From Polychytrium aggregatum (lineage: Eukaryota; Chytridiomycota; Chytridiomycetes; Polychytriales), in the NCBI RefSeq assembly GCF_025602895.1, contig NW_026516211.1, positions 806,001 through 870,000 on the forward strand: a stretch of DNA of 64,000 nucleotides, in the 5' to 3' direction. The translations under genes were made by a program, and so were the position numbers. Under the pieces are notes generated by a model. It was not told where the DNA came from and did no database searches. It saw only the letters and a program-made list of their open reading frames with translations. The first letter of the stretch is position 1. Each line of letters opens with the position of its first letter. Below, one piece after another: positions 34,601 through 47,600 of this stretch.

Positions 34601-37600
34601 CTACTTCTTTCTCCGCATTGTCGGCGATGCGGCTGCTCCGGCGCCTCCGGTGGGTGTGTTGGGATTCACACCCGTCCACAGGAAGTTACCGACATTCATG
34701 AGCAGCTCGGTAGCTTTCTGGGCCTGCTGCGAAACTTGGCCCTGTCCAAGAGCATTCGAGATGCCCAGGGACCATGTGGGATTCGCTTCCGCCCCAGTGA
34801 GCGGCCGGCTGTGGTCGCCCCAGGAGACATGGCTCTCCGGAATTTGCGAGGCTGGCATTCTGTGCAGCTGGATCGTGCATTTCGGTTTTGTGCGCGGGAG
34901 AGGTATCGTTCCAGGACCGCCGACGTCTTTGCTGTGCTGGGTGTCATTCTTAGATGCACCGACTTTGTCCAGATCTATTCGGCTTCCGGCATTTGACATC
35001 CCGATGGGCAACAGGGTAAAGCGCGGGGTTTGGTTTGCGACTGGAATGACGCTGTGCAGTTCCTGGACCGAGGGTGTCTTGCGGCTGGATAAGTGGAAGG
35101 GTAGCGATGGCTGTGGCGTTACCATAATGCAGACACGACGGTAATCCAGTAGTGCGACACAGCCGAAGCACAGCCAAAGCACATTCACCCGGAATCTACC
35201 ATGTGCTCAAAATAGCAATGTCTTTGCCTGATCCAAGCACAGCAGCACAGCGATCCGAATCGACTGTTGGAGCAACTTACTGATCTGCCACTGCTTTGCC
35301 TAGCGATGTGATCGAGCCAAGTAGAACGGCCGATCTCGCATAGAACCGGTCGACGTTGGAGCGAATGTGCGGATCGACGAGCAGCAGGTCGATGGGGTCG
35401 ATCTGGAGTCGGCATGCAGCAGTAGCGGAAATGGGTCAGCTGCCGCTCTGCTCGGTGCAAGCCGAAAGCGCGTTGGGGAGTTGCCACAAAGCCTTGGCGG
35501 TGTGGCATGGACAGGCGCATACCTTTTCTCTCAGCAAAGCTTGGACTGCGCTGCCGACGCTGTTACTTTGGGAAAGCGAGGAGTCGCTGCTCGCCAGAAT
35601 CTTGAAGATGAGCTGGAAGTCAAACAGAATCTGGAGGGCACCAGCATGCGAGATGACAGCGCTCGCCTGGGAAGCGGGCGGCAACGAGCTATCGGATCGT
35701 TGGTGAGTTGAGGTCAGCCAGCTGTAGTTCTCGGCCGCATACTTGTAGACCTCGACGGTGCTGGTCGCGAGGGCAGTCAGAAGTTGCTGGATGATGCTCT
35801 GTTGTCAGAGAGTGGCCAGCCTGTGTCAGCATTCACTCATGGCCGGACACCTTGCACAGAGCAGACAGAGCGGCGGACTGCATCCAAATGGCAAGCTGCT
35901 TCTGTCCTTGGTCCAACTTGCCTTCTCCAGCGTATAAGCAGCCACGCGGTTGATTTCGCGAGCCAGTTCGAAAAGACCCTGGACCAAAAACGCCGACGGA
36001 TGGCAGGGAGCAACGATTGACTCCTGCACTGACTCGCCTTGATCGGTTGTGGTTTCGACCGAGACGCCTGGAAGCAGCAACGACGCAGAGTTGTATCAGC
36101 ACGCACCTATCGACTGGACGCGATACAGGAGCAAGGCAAATGTAGCCCACGAGACAAATGCGCCGCGGCGACACCTACTTTCCCACAGCTCAGCAAAACG
36201 GATCCCATTGAGCCAGTCATTCTTTGCGATGCCGTCCTGGAGCGTTCGCTTCCACTTGGCGCTGGTGGCCGCCAACCACTCGCGGTGGCTCTGGGTGTAT
36301 ACATCCATCATGAGCTCGTGGATCAAAGCCAACTGGAAATCTATAGCCGCAGTAACATGCACCACAGAGAAAACGGGCACGAGTTAGTGCTACAGCGGCG
36401 CTACGGCAGCACCAAAGGTGCGGCAGAGACACTCTCCTCGTCAAGCAGTCTGGATGGCCAAGACTTGTATCCATCCACCGAAACAGTGACTTACTGTACT
36501 CCAACTTGGGCTTTCCAGCATCCGTGAGGCTCAGTTGCCTTCGTGGCTGAAGATGGATCTCTTCGGCTGACTCAGCCGGCGTCTCGATCACAAGAATGCT
36601 TGCAATCTGCTCGGACTTTAGAGCGATGGTCCTTGCTGTGCGAGCAACAAACAGGTCCTGATCGATGCGGAGAGCGGCCTTGGACTCATCTCCAATCCTT
36701 GTCTCTGGCTCGCGCTGAACCAGGGCGAGCAGCTGGTCGTGGTAGGTATGGATGGCTCCGGAAAGTGCCTTGTGGTAGGCGGCGGCTAATTCATTCGTGT
36801 CACTAGAGCAGGGCAGCATCAGTAAGAACAGCCGCAGCATCGCCGAGTCGTGAGGGTGTGTGTGGCAGTGACGACTGAATAATATTGCCTGCTCGCAAGA
36901 TCGCTGCTGCATCTGCATTTGCATCCGCATTCACATCCACACGAGCAAAGCTACCAACCTGGAAAGCTCCTGCATCGTTTTGGGCGCAAGATCCGATTTG
37001 AGGCTCACCGCCGGGCGGCGTGTCGATGGGGATGGCTGCTTTGACGACAAAGCGGTCGCGGAATCACCTTGGACTGCCAGGGTCACGAGCGGAGTCACAT
37101 CGAGGCGGATCCGGCTCAGGGTCTCGACAAACTCAGTCGCCATGAACGTAAGGGAGCCTGTTTCAGGCTGGCACACTGTGATTCCAAGCGAGGTCGTCGT
37201 GCTCTTATCCGGCGCCGAGGACAGTCCAGCCAACGATGCAGCAGCCGTCTCCTCTTGGGAGTGCCATATGAACCTGCCGACATCCCGCTCTAGTTTGTGG
37301 AGAGAGAAGTGTGCGAGCGCGGGCGAGTGTGAGAATGCTGGCGCCGTGCTTTCGATGTTTGCAATGGTCGGATGCCCCTTTGCTGCAGCAAGTGAAGCCA
37401 ACATTGGGCCACAGACGGCTGATTCGAGGGAAGTGTCTCCCCACCCAGGGTTGTGTACTTACCTGCAGCATATTTATCTGCCAGAAACTCCAGCCGTGGC
37501 ACGAGGAGAAGTCCGGGCTGGTCTCCAAGAATTTGGAACGAGTTCGATATGAGATTCTTGGCTCGTGCTTGGAAGGGGGCGCGCAAGATGTCGCTCCAGA

Positions 37601-40099
37601 CCGAGAAGGACTCGGACATGAGTCTCGTACAGATCTGTGGCACGGATAAGGAAAACTTGTTCGTTGGTATCGATCCGAGGACGCTGTGGGCCGGTGTGGG
37701 GCCGGCAATGCTGGTGTGGGGCCGGCAATGCTGGTGTGGGGCCGGCGATGCTGGTGTAGGACAAGCGTCAAACACGATCGCTCCAAGTGGCGTCTGTCGC
37801 CAGTATGCTGGGGTTGGGAGGACCCTACTTCCCAGCTCATCTTACCTCTCTCCAGCGGTGTGCCTTTGGCGCACTCTTTTCCTTTCTGGGCTTGCTACTC
37901 AACACAGGTAGCGGCGTCTCGAAGCCAGAGCCAGAGCCAGAGCCAACATCGGCAGGGGCTTCGATTTCTTGCATCAGTGACAAGACGTTGCCGCGCGCAA
38001 TGGCCAGATTTGTGGCGGATTCAACAAAACCCAACAGCTGACAGAGGGGCCCGGCAAGGCTCTGGGTGAGCGCAGCGATCCATCTTTGCACAATCTCACG
38101 AATTTGGTCTTCGCGAAGTTCGCCCGAGGATGTTCCGTAGTTCAGCAGGGGCGTGTGTGTCTGGATGGATTGCGGAAGATGCCGAAAGACCATGTGGATG
38201 TTGGTCTTTTCGGAGAACAGCGCCGATATGCTCGTTTGGCTTAACGAGTCATCCCGCGCCAGCTTTCGCTGGAGCATCAGGATGTTGGTTTCGAGGAGCG
38301 AGAGGGCCGCCGGGGACTTGAGCAACAACGGGGAGATGGCTGGCGTCAATGGCGACGGAGGCACAAGTGGCGATGACGATGCCATGAAAATATCCACGAC
38401 TTGGCCAAGTGTTGCCTCGATGGCCCTGACGGCAGCGATGACATGGTCCGAGACCGACTGGGTCGAGCTTTCGTATTTCCCAACGGCGCCCAGGATCACC
38501 TCAGCGCGCAGGGCCAAGAACTGATGCAGGGTTTCTTTGATGCTGGTGTGATTCAGAAGCATGATCGTGCACAGGCAGTCGACGACGATCTAAAAACAAT
38601 GCCGTGGCCGATATATGAGTCATGGAGGCCGGGCTTCGAAGTGTTCGAGGGTCCCGCCGATTGCCGAGCTCAATACGTGTAGCGCATCAGATTCGATCGA
38701 CCTGCGGATGTTGCCATGCAGATAAATGCAATCCTGCTGTAGCTTACCTGGGTTCTGGCGGTGATGTCCTTGAGGGCCTGGGTACACTTTTGCACAATCT
38801 GGGGGCGGAGATTGAGAATGGCGTCCCACTGGCGCTGCACGACCGGGAATGTGCCCTGGTGGCGAGAGAGTAGAAAGTCAGAGATCCGTCATGACGGTGT
38901 CCCAAGTCTGCGAGGATCAAAAGTCGGGCACAGCTGTCTGCAGCGAGCTATGGGATGCATGCCTAGCGGCCTGCCTCCCGTGTAATAACTCTTCTCCATA
39001 CCGTCAGTTTGACTTGGGCAGCTTCGGGACTCGATTGGAGCTTCTTGTGCACTTCCTTGGCGATAGTAAAGAGCCGGCCGGCGCGCAAGTACTGGTGATT
39101 CTCGAGGGCGTGCCATATCTGTTGGGCACCACAGCCGGCAGAGTCAATCGATGCGTGGACATGTTTCGCAAACTCATGTGCAGCGATACCGCTGGGGTGA
39201 TTGTAGTGGTACACTCCTCCGATTCAAGCGCACCAACGCTGCCACTCGACTCGGAGTCGTTGCAGTCACAAGTTCTCACATTACCTGCTCAGGAGTGTCG
39301 ACAAGCAGCTTGACCTGAGCCGCGACGGTATAGATAACACGTTTCTGCTCGACTGTGGATATGCCATCGGAGGCAGGTCAGCAAGTCTGTCTGCTCGGCC
39401 CGGCTTGGAGCCAACCGGCCCACAAGAGACCTGGAATGGCCGGCGGGGTGAATGCCTCACCTTCTTCGGGGGTCTTTGCGGGGCGGGCCTTCGCCTCGAC
39501 CGCTTGCTGAAGCCCGTGTGCATCGCATGCCCCATCGATCCGTTCAAAAAGGCTCTTGAGCTTCTCTGCCGATCGGCTCATATCCTGGATCGAGTCTGCG
39601 GCCTCGATCAGGTCGCGGTAGCGCTCGCTGTTGGAAGATGCACCGCGACATGGCGACCGTTCAGCATGCCGCATTCCAGTGCCAATCCGGCTGATCCTCA
39701 AATTCGCAGACCCGCAAATCGGATGGATTTGGGCCATCCACTTTGCGCCAAGACCATCCTGCACGCCGCTTACCCGACCATGACTCGCAGCTCTTGGCCC
39801 TTCTTCTCAATGTCGACCCTGGGCATGGCGGCATGGCGACAAGGTTAGGGGATCAGCAAGACGGAAGCCCATCTTATGCGGCCAACAGAGAATGTGTGCG
39901 CTTGGTCCGATCGCTTCAAGGCCTGTATTCTGCTGCATCGAGTCGACGGTACAGCTCGACACGGCTGAGAGATCCAGGCCACCAATCTGGCTTACTTCAT
40001 CCGGGCTTCGATCGACCGCAGCTCCAGAACCGAGTGCTTCTTGAACAGCTCGTGAGCCTCTCGATCGGCAGCATCCTGTGCGGGCCGGGTCGGGCTCAT
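34601..40099 (-). CDS. COG1: COG1, conserved oligomeric Golgi complex subunit 1
   Basis: Subunit of the COG tether, which directs retrograde vesicles within the Golgi. The start at 40099 (MSPTRPAQDAADREAHELFK) opens the Vps51-type N-terminal domain: ELFKKHSVLELRSIEARMK, then SERYRDLIEAADSIQDMSRS and AEKLKSLFERIDGA (39540-39640), the E-R-Y-R-D-L-I/L-E-A-A-D motif typical of COG1. Many exons follow: ENHQYLRAGRLFTIAKEVHK, FLALRAEVILGAVGKYESS, VIAAVRAIEATLGQVVDIFM, REIVQRWIAALTQSLAGPLC, ALIHELMMDVYTQSHREWLA and others, down to NVGNFLWTGVNPNTPTGGAG at the C-terminus (stop 34601). The length, several hundred helical residues, suits COG1. At least twelve introns; individual junctions are not all fixed. 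Confidence 0.85.
37680..37757. repeat. 20-bp minisatellite inside COG1
   Basis: Three to four copies of GGGGCCGGCAATGCTGGTGT, most likely intronic because neighbouring exons carry the COG1 helices on either side. Confidence 0.9.
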
Positions 40100-40520
40100 C
40101 GTTGGCGCACGCTCCAGTCTCTCGGGGATGACGAGCAAGGGTACGCTATGGCAGTGAATGGGCGAGTGTCGAGGCTGGTGGATGGGCCACGACGAGTCGA
40201 CTTTGCCGGGCGGCAGCTTGAAGGGAGAGACAGGCGGCGGGTGTGCAGGCTGTAGCCGTTCGTGCCTTTCAGAGACTGGCGAGCGGGCCCGGCGGTGCTG
40301 GATGCGCTCTTGGGCTGCGAGCTTTCTGTCGCCTTTGGCCAGGAGATGCTGGCGCAAGAGCAACAAAGTCAAGCAGGAGGGCAGGACTGGCTCGAACCGG
40401 CTGTGGCTGTGTCTGTGCGACGCCGCCAACAAGCCCGTGATCTTGGCCTGGTTGCTGTCTCGCTCTCGGGCGAACGATCGCATCGCCAACCCGCAGCTGG
40501 CTATCGAGCGACCCACCGCA
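40100..40520. other. Divergent promoter region, COG1 / methyltransferase
   Basis: 420 bp between two divergent start codons. I see no gene or TATA box. Confidence 0.5.
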
Positions 40521-42022
40521 ATGGCAGACCACTCCTGCACCGGCCCCGCTCCATCGTCAGCACCGGCGGCCACGGACCCGCCGCTCGTCTCATCGGCCCT
40601 CTCAGCCGAGTGCTTGGTATACAGCGAGGCAGCGCCAGCGAGCAAAGTCGACCAAGGCTCCCAGCGATCCCGGCCACAGTGCTGGAAATGCCGCGGCAAG
40701 GGCGTGATCCAACAGAAGCTCCTGGGCACCAAACGAAGCAAGACACCGAGGCCACCAGATTCAGCCGTGGCCGCTGGAGAGCCTGTCCAAAGGATCGGGA
40801 CGACACAGCTTCCGAGCCAGGCAGCATCGGCACCAACATCGGCGCCAACATCGGCCTCAGAATCAAGTACGATCGAGGCCGTATGTCGAGTCTGCAGCGG
40901 CAAAGGGATTGTCGATGCTGCTCCTCCGAACCAGACAGATTCCAAATCAGCCCAAGTGCGACCATTCAAGCGATCTTGGCCAGAGTCCGTACGCCCAGGC
41001 CCCCCAGCCTCGCGGAGCTTGATGGATCCTGAAGCTGCACCGCAAGAAGGCGAGGTACCGTATCTACATTGGCGACGGATCGGCAATTCTCTCGCCAGCC
41101 GGCATCATGGAGTCTGCGAGGCCATGCTGATGCGGAGATGGTTGTTGTCTCTTGTGTGCCGCCATTCGATGGAACGGTGTTCTAGATGCTGTGCTCGTTT
41201 GCAGGCCACTGGGGTATCTACCAGATCACCAACGGACACCGATACACCACCGACGATCTCGCCACCGCTGCCGTTGCAATGATGCACATGAACAGCCTGA
41301 GCAAGAAGCATCCGTTTGCCTTGACCCATCACATCGATCTGGGATGCGGGCTCGGGAGCGTGCTGATGTGGATTGCATGGAAGTTCCACGACACCCTGGT
41401 TCAGAGCCTCGGCATCGAAGCCCAATCGATCCATGTTCGGCTGGCTTCCCGCTCGCTATGGCTCAACGGCGTCGAGCACCGGGTTAGTGTTCGGCATGGG
41501 GACCTGGGTGACATTGCTTTGGCTCCTCGCTCCGGCCCCATAGCACTGGTTCCCGAGGGGCCCGTCTTCCAGCTGGTGACGGGAACGCCGCCGTACTTTC
41601 CGGCATCGAACGGAGCGCTGCCGAGCAACCAAGGCCGGGGCATGTGCGCATTTGAGCTACGGGGCGGAATCGAGACCTATGCCCAAGCTGCGGTGAGGGT
41701 GCTTGCTCCCGGCCGACTCTCCCGCTTCGTGGTCTGCCAGACGGCGCTGGAAACGGAGCGAACGATCAAGGCTTTGCAGGCGGCTGGCCTGGTGGTTCTG
41801 GAGCGATGGGACTTTTACGGACGGATAGGCAAGATGGCTCCGCTGTTCTGCGTGTTCTGCACTCGATGGAGGATGGAGGCCGATGCCGAGCCGATGCCGG
41901 ATGAAGGAATTGTCGAGGCTATTATTGTACGGGACGAGCAGGGCAAGCACACGGCAGCCTATGCCGAGATGATGCGACTGGTGGGCAAGCCGCCGATGGA
42001 GGGTAACGAGGAGGGTGCTTGA
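40521..42022 (+). CDS. TrmN6-like SAM-dependent methyltransferase with N-terminal CxxCxGxG motifs
   Basis: The N-terminal exon (from 40521, MADHSCTGPAPSSAPAATDP) has two CxxCxGxG zinc-type motifs 70-80 residues apart (CWKCRGKGVI and CRVCSGKGIV), as in DnaJ-type zinc fingers. After an intron ending at the CAG near 41203, the frame runs to TGA 42020-42022 with a class I methyltransferase of the small-domain/TrmN6 (COG4123) group: GHWGIYQITNGHRYTTDDLA, the SAM-binding HHIDLGCGLGSVLMW, GIEAQSIHVRLASRSLWLNG, and the active-site loop LVTGTPPYFP with FELRGGIETYAQAAVRVL. TrmN6 methylates N6 of an adenine in bacterial tRNA-Val; the target here is unknown. The loop has T-P-P-Y where many N6-adenine enzymes have N-P-P-Y. 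The donor of the intron is not firmly placed. Confidence 0.8.
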
Positions 42023-42479
42023 TGCGACTGCGATGCAAGTCGCTCGCGAGGCTACGAATACACCAACAGCTTTCGTGATGCTCGGGGCTTGCTGGTTGTC
42101 GTCATGCTTGTCGGCCGGGACCATGGACGGCAGACAGGTCCATGACGACAGCGCCAGCAACGACCATGGCACGAGGCACGGGGCGACAATCACATGCAAG
42201 CAGGAGCAACGCAGCAACTTGGTGCTGGCATTTACCCGGGAGGCCAATGCCAGTGCAGATGCATATGCAGATGCAGATGCAGTGCCAATGCAGATGCAGA
42301 TGCCAATCTCAAGACTCGAGGCAGACCTGTCTGTGTTTGTCCTGGGCTGGATGGAGGCGAAACATACCAACAAACACAGACCGACACAGACACAGACACA
42401 GCAGAATGCACGGCCTTGTGCGGGCGGCCTTGTGGTTCTCTGGTATCGCCGAACAAGGCCCACGCCAGGCAAAGAGGCG

Positions 42480-42552
42480 ATGGGACCTCTGCCATCTGCA
42501 ATCTGCCATCTGCAATCTGCCGTCTGCAATCTGCCGTCTGCAATCCGCCGTC
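42480..42552. repeat. 10-bp CTGC(A/C)ATCTGC tandem repeat
   Basis: Six to seven imperfect units of CTGCAATCTGCCATCTGC type in the 5' leader of the SET gene; a related GATGCA-rich stretch lies at 42250-42305. Confidence 0.85.
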
Positions 42553-42638
42553 TGCTATTTTTCATCTTCCACTTGCGATCTGCGGTCCACCTTGCTCGCT
42601 CTCTCGTCCTCCGATCCCACGTCTCTGTTGCCGCCGCC

Positions 42639-44028
42639 ATGTCCTCGACCACTGTCTCGTCCAGCTCGTCGGAACGACCCGCCATCACGTTCGTATCCTT
42701 TGCCCCTGCCCGGATCGCTCTTGCGGCCTTCTGTCCATCGGCATTTGTCCCGGCGTGATCTGCAGAGGGCATCTACCAGCGGCATCTGCGGTTGCCCGGT
42801 TCGACGCTGTTGCTGACGTGACCCGTTCTGGGTTGACTTTGCCTGTCCTGTTCGTCGCAATCGCACCTATCCGGCTTGGACTTGGATCGCAGCATCAAGT
42901 ACCAGGACCGTGTCAAGATCCTCGATGTTGCCGGGGACTTCAACTCCAAGCTCGTTGCCGTGAGAGATTTCCAAAAGGGCGATGTCGTCGCTCCTATCGA
43001 GGGCATCACCTATGGCGTCGAGAAGCGCTGGTCCTCTGTGCAGGCAAGTTACCAGCCTCGCTTGGCCCGGCCACTGCACGAAATCCCCTTGAGCGTTGTT
43101 GCTTGAGCGCAGGCCGTCTGTCTATGCGGATACCGCTCTCTATGCCCACATCCGTGACTGTTTGGCTGTGACACTGACCCTGCTGGCTTGGCCTGGAATG
43201 CAGATCTCCGAAAACGAGCACATCGAGCTGAACTCGGAGCTCCTCTACATGGTACGTCGGCGGCATGATCGATTGCTGTGGGTGCCCGCATGCTACGTTC
43301 TTTCGCTGCTCTCGATCGTCCAGCCATTCTCAAATAGCCGCCGCCTCCTATTCTTACTTTCTCCCTTTCTCTCGCTCTCCCTTTCTCTCGCTCTCCCTTT
43401 CTCTCGCCCTCCCTTTCTCTCGCTCTCACTTTCTCTCCTGCTGATGCAGAACCACTCCTGCGACCCCTCCGTCCACGTCAACACCTCGGCCATGCAAGTC
43501 GTTGCCCTGAAGGACATCCGCGCCGGCGACGATGTGACCTTCTTTTACCCCAGGTGCGTTTTGGATCGTACCCTGCGGCTCCCTGTCCTGTTGCTGCTGG
43601 TCGCATCGTTGGGTCCCGATCCTCGTGGCTATTCGCGGCGCTGACTCATGTCTCCCGTTCACCCGGCTGTCCAACTGGCCCGTCCACCGACTCCTCAATG
43701 CCATCCAGCTCGGAATGGAGCATGTCCCAGGCTTTCCCATGCTGGTGTGGCTCCTCAAAGGTAACCGCGTCCATCTCCTTCATTCTCCTTCGGATGCTTG
43801 CACTGCTCGCATGTGGCTCCAGCTCGGCCTCGTGTCGATCTTGCCTCCGCCGGTCGTGTCTTCCATCGAGCCTGACTTTTGCTCACCAACCCCTCGGGCT
43901 CGTGCCACCAGTGCATCAAAACCATCAGCGGAGCCGAGACACTGCACGGCAACCCGTTGTTCAAGGTCGAGGACCATGTCTTCAACAAGCACATTCTGGA
44001 GCTGATGGCCAAGCAGGGCTCTGCCTAA
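42639..44028 (+). CDS. SET-domain protein (lysine methyltransferase family) with post-SET cysteines
   Basis: The start at 42639 (MSSTTVSSSSSERPAIT) is spliced to SIKYQDRVKILDVAGDFNSK and AVRDFQKGDVVAPIEGI (42890-43040), then ISENEHIELNSELLYM, then the SET core NHSCDPSVHVNTSAMQVVA and GDDVTFFYP (43450-43550). The next exons give SSEWSMSQAFPCWCGSSK joined to CIKTISGAETLHGNPLF, forming the post-SET C-x-C-x4-C cluster, and the gene ends KQGSA at TAA 44026-44028. N-H-S-C and the late tyrosine are the SAM-site residues of SET methyltransferases. The domain is compact (about 180 residues), like small fungal SET proteins whose substrates are unknown. The intron after WSSVQ appears to use a GC donor (CAG|GCAAGT). 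Confidence 0.82.
43362..43440. repeat. 18-bp pyrimidine minisatellite before a SET exon
   Basis: Four copies of CTCTCGCTCTCCCTTTCT running up to the acceptor of the NHSCDPS exon; it doubles as a very long polypyrimidine tract. Confidence 0.92.
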
Positions 44029-44379
44029 AAGCGCGAGCCGTAATCTCTGCTCGCCACACCAGTGCTTCGATATCACCCCCTCGACCTTTTGTCCTCTTCC
44101 CTGTCCTTGACACACCCCATCGATCTTGCCTCCACAACGCAGAGGCCGGCATGTCCTCGAGTCTATGCATTGAGCACAACCCTCCTGTTCTTGAAGCCAT
44201 GGATCAAATACAGTTGCTCCCTTTTTCTCTGGCATCAGGGCTTGCGGTCGCGCGATTGCTTCCAGTCCCGGTTGGCAGTCGTTTTTTGATTCAGGTCTGG
44301 GAGCATCGTCTTGAATGCATCTGATCGATCTCCTGTGGCAAGGATCGACTGACATACCGAGATCATGTTCCTAGCTGCA

Positions 44380-44424
44380 TCTTCATTGCATCCATCGCAT
44401 CCATCACATCCATCGCATCCATCT
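44380..44424. repeat. CATCCATCGCATC short tandem repeat
   Basis: Four 10-bp units of GCATCCATCR in the convergent spacer 44029-44638 between the SET and STAND-like genes. I see no gene in that spacer. Confidence 0.85.
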
Positions 44425-44638
44425 GTCCCTCTCTGTACACTCGCTCGGCCCGACTCGCCCTGCGATCGTCACGCTGCCACTAACGGCTTGGATGAAATGG
44501 GCGAGTCTGTTTCGTTGGGCTCTATTGAGCTGATATACAGTGATGTCTGTTAGAATGGCGACTATGGCCTCCTGAGTTTTGGGTTGGACATGCAGGCGTG
44601 GAGTATATGCCGGCTCGAGGCAGTGCCCGGGACGCTCC

Positions 44639-47600
44639 TTATGCGCTGGCGGAGGATGGCTCGGACTCGGTGATGAGCGCATCTTGGACCGGCAAGTGTC
44701 CGTTGGTTTGGCTGTTCGGAGCATCGGTCGCTTCTCCGTCCGCCTTTTCGGCCTCGTCGGCGGGAGCATCACGAACTTCATCTGCCGGGATGCCGGTTGG
44801 AGCTTCCGTGGGCTTGCCGTTCACCATCGCCGGATCGGCCTCGGATTTCTGGCCGGATGTGACCTCAGCAAGCACAGTTGCGGTAGCTTCGGCGGCATGC
44901 TCCCCACCAGTCTGTCCGGCGGTGACGATTTGCAGGCCGGCGGCAGGTTTGGCGGCCTTGTCGCCCTTGGTGGACTTGTGGCCATTATTGATCGACTCGG
45001 CCGACGCCGCGACAGCCTCAGCATGCTCTTCGCTCTCCAGCTGGACCAGACGGGCTCGGAGCTGGGACGACAGGGCTTCGCAGCACTCGGCCATCTTCTG
45101 GATGGCCTGCTTAGAGAGCGAGTGTCCGTTTCGGATTGCCGTTTGGTAGTACTCCATTGCCTTGCTGGGATCGGCGTCGGTGCCCTTGCCGCTGGCGTAG
45201 CAGGTTCCGAGCGCCTCACAGGCCACAGCGGACCCGCCCTTCGCCGCCATTTCGAACCAGTGGACACCCTCGGCTTCGTCTTTGTCGACACCCATGCCCC
45301 ATCGATACATGCATCCAACTTGGTACTGTGCGTTGCTATCGCCTTGCTTGCCAGCCATAAGGTAGTACTGCAGCGCCAACTTGGAGTCAATCGAGCAGCC
45401 ATCGAGTCCGTGGGTGTAGTTTGAGGCCAGCTGAAGCTGGGCTTCGACGCTTCCACCTTTTGCTGCAAGTTCGAGGTAGCGCTGGATTACGCTTTGGTCT
45501 TGGTCGCCTTCGGCCGCAAGCATCTTGAGAAGTTTGGCTGTCAGGTAGTACTCCAGCGGTGAGCGGGGGTGTCGCTCGGATTCGGCCAGCCACTTCCGCG
45601 CCTGCTCCTTGGCCGCCTCAGATCCGTCGCGAGCCAGATCCAGGCCGAGCTCGATCTGGGCACGCGCACATCCATCGGCGGCGCTCTTCTGGATCATCGC
45701 TTTGGATCGGCCCACGTCCTGATCGAGGCCGTTGCTTCCAGACTTGAACGCAAGCCCGATCTTGCATGTGTGCTCGGCAAGCAGCAGCCGCACGTCTTGG
45801 TCAACATACTTGACCGCCATCTTGAAATCCGCGTGATCGAGGGTGACGACGGCATCTCTGTACCGCCCCGAGGCAAGCTGGAGGCCAACCAAGTTACTCA
45901 TCTTGCGGTGGTTGATAAGGCTGTTGCGAACCGAGTAGATGAACGGCTGATCGGCAAGATGTCTCCATCGGACATCACGCACTCGACCAAAGGCGTCTTC
46001 GTAGGGCTTGGCCTGTGTGCACCATGTCCCTTCAAAGTATGCCACGAGTCTCCGGCAGACCATGATCTGGCGCCCTTCCGTGAGATAGCGATGTGCCACA
46101 AACGAGTGGAACTCTGGGTCGCGGATGCACAGGACTCGGGTGCGGTCAAACATTCGCTGGATGAAGTATCTGTGGTCGACACAATTCGGAATCAGTGCCG
46201 TATCAGAGCAAGGCCGTGAGTGTGAAGGATACTATGTGTTTCGGTTGGCACCGTTGGCGGAAACTGCCGCAACGAATGCAAAGCAGGGCGAGGAGATCCG
46301 CTTTCCACACAGCGCACTTGTTGGCGATAAGCACATCCATCGAGTCCCAAACTGCAGCACACGCTATCAACTGCACAGCGGCATCCGACTGATACTCACG
46401 GCTCCATGTCGCTAATAAACCGGAAGAGTATCACTTGCGGGATACGGCAGACCCGCGGGAATGAGTTCTGCGGTAGCATTTGCGAGTGTCAGCACAAAAA
46501 ACGCTGCCACGATCTGTCCCCCGCTGAAAGCGCAGTGGCGCCAATCGCTGCAGGCATCGCAGTGAATGGCCTCTTCTAGCATGTATGTGCACGAGGGAAT
46601 CCGCTCTACCTACCTTGTAGACGTCGTTCAGCACCCGATCGTCACACGACAGTAGGTCCTCGAGCTCGATGACAGAGAGACCTCGTTTCGCGACCGCAAG
46701 ATAGGACAGCGTGCGCATCACAAATGTCGATCCATACTTGTCTTCCATGCGCCGCAAGATATCGCCCATGAGATTCGATGCGGAGGCGGGCAGTGTCGGC
46801 TCAAGATCGGCAGACCGTTGGTTCGACTGCCACTGGCTAGCGATCTCCCAGATTCCTCGGATGTATTGTCCCGTCGTGTTCGTTTGGCAGTGCTTTCGCA
46901 ACAGCTCGACTTGCTCGTCGGTCAAGTCTCGCCCGGACTGGTCCTTAAGATACCCAATGATGGCATCGGTGTCGAAATCGACGAGGAGACTCTTGCCCTC
47001 CGCCGTCTGCGTCGCAGCTTTTCCTTTTCGATCCGAGCTGGCCTGACTTAGAATGAGCGTTGCATGTGGTGGTAGAGTCTTGGGGATCCAAACGCGCGCT
47101 TGGTCTTGGTTCGTAGCATACACGTTGTCAAGGCAGCCGACGACAATGACGATTGGCCGCTCCTCTGTAGCTGTCTTTAGACACTCGACAAAAGCTTCGC
47201 TGAGATCTTCTAGGCTGTCTGGAAGGCCGGTGCTGTCATCGCTGTTGCACATGCGTATTTGTGAGCATATGGAGCGGAGAAGTAGAGGGAGCGTTCGGCT
47301 CGACATGGTGAGTCCGCCGAATCGATAAACGATGAGCGGGGCTGGATTGGAGGTCAGAGAGATGTCGTGGATGCATTTTGCAACAAAGCAAGCCGTTTCG
47401 AATCCATCGGGACCTGTTTTAGAAGGAACCAAGGTCGAGTGAGCAATTTTGTCGGAGCTGGGTACGCTTCGCAGATTCCGATGACCGACTTGAGGGCCAG
47501 TGACTCTCTGCACTGAGCCAGGATGAGGAGCGAAAGTGAGAGTGAAGGTGAAAGCGCTCACCATAAACCCACAGGGGCGTGTTTGTTGTGCTCTCGGATA

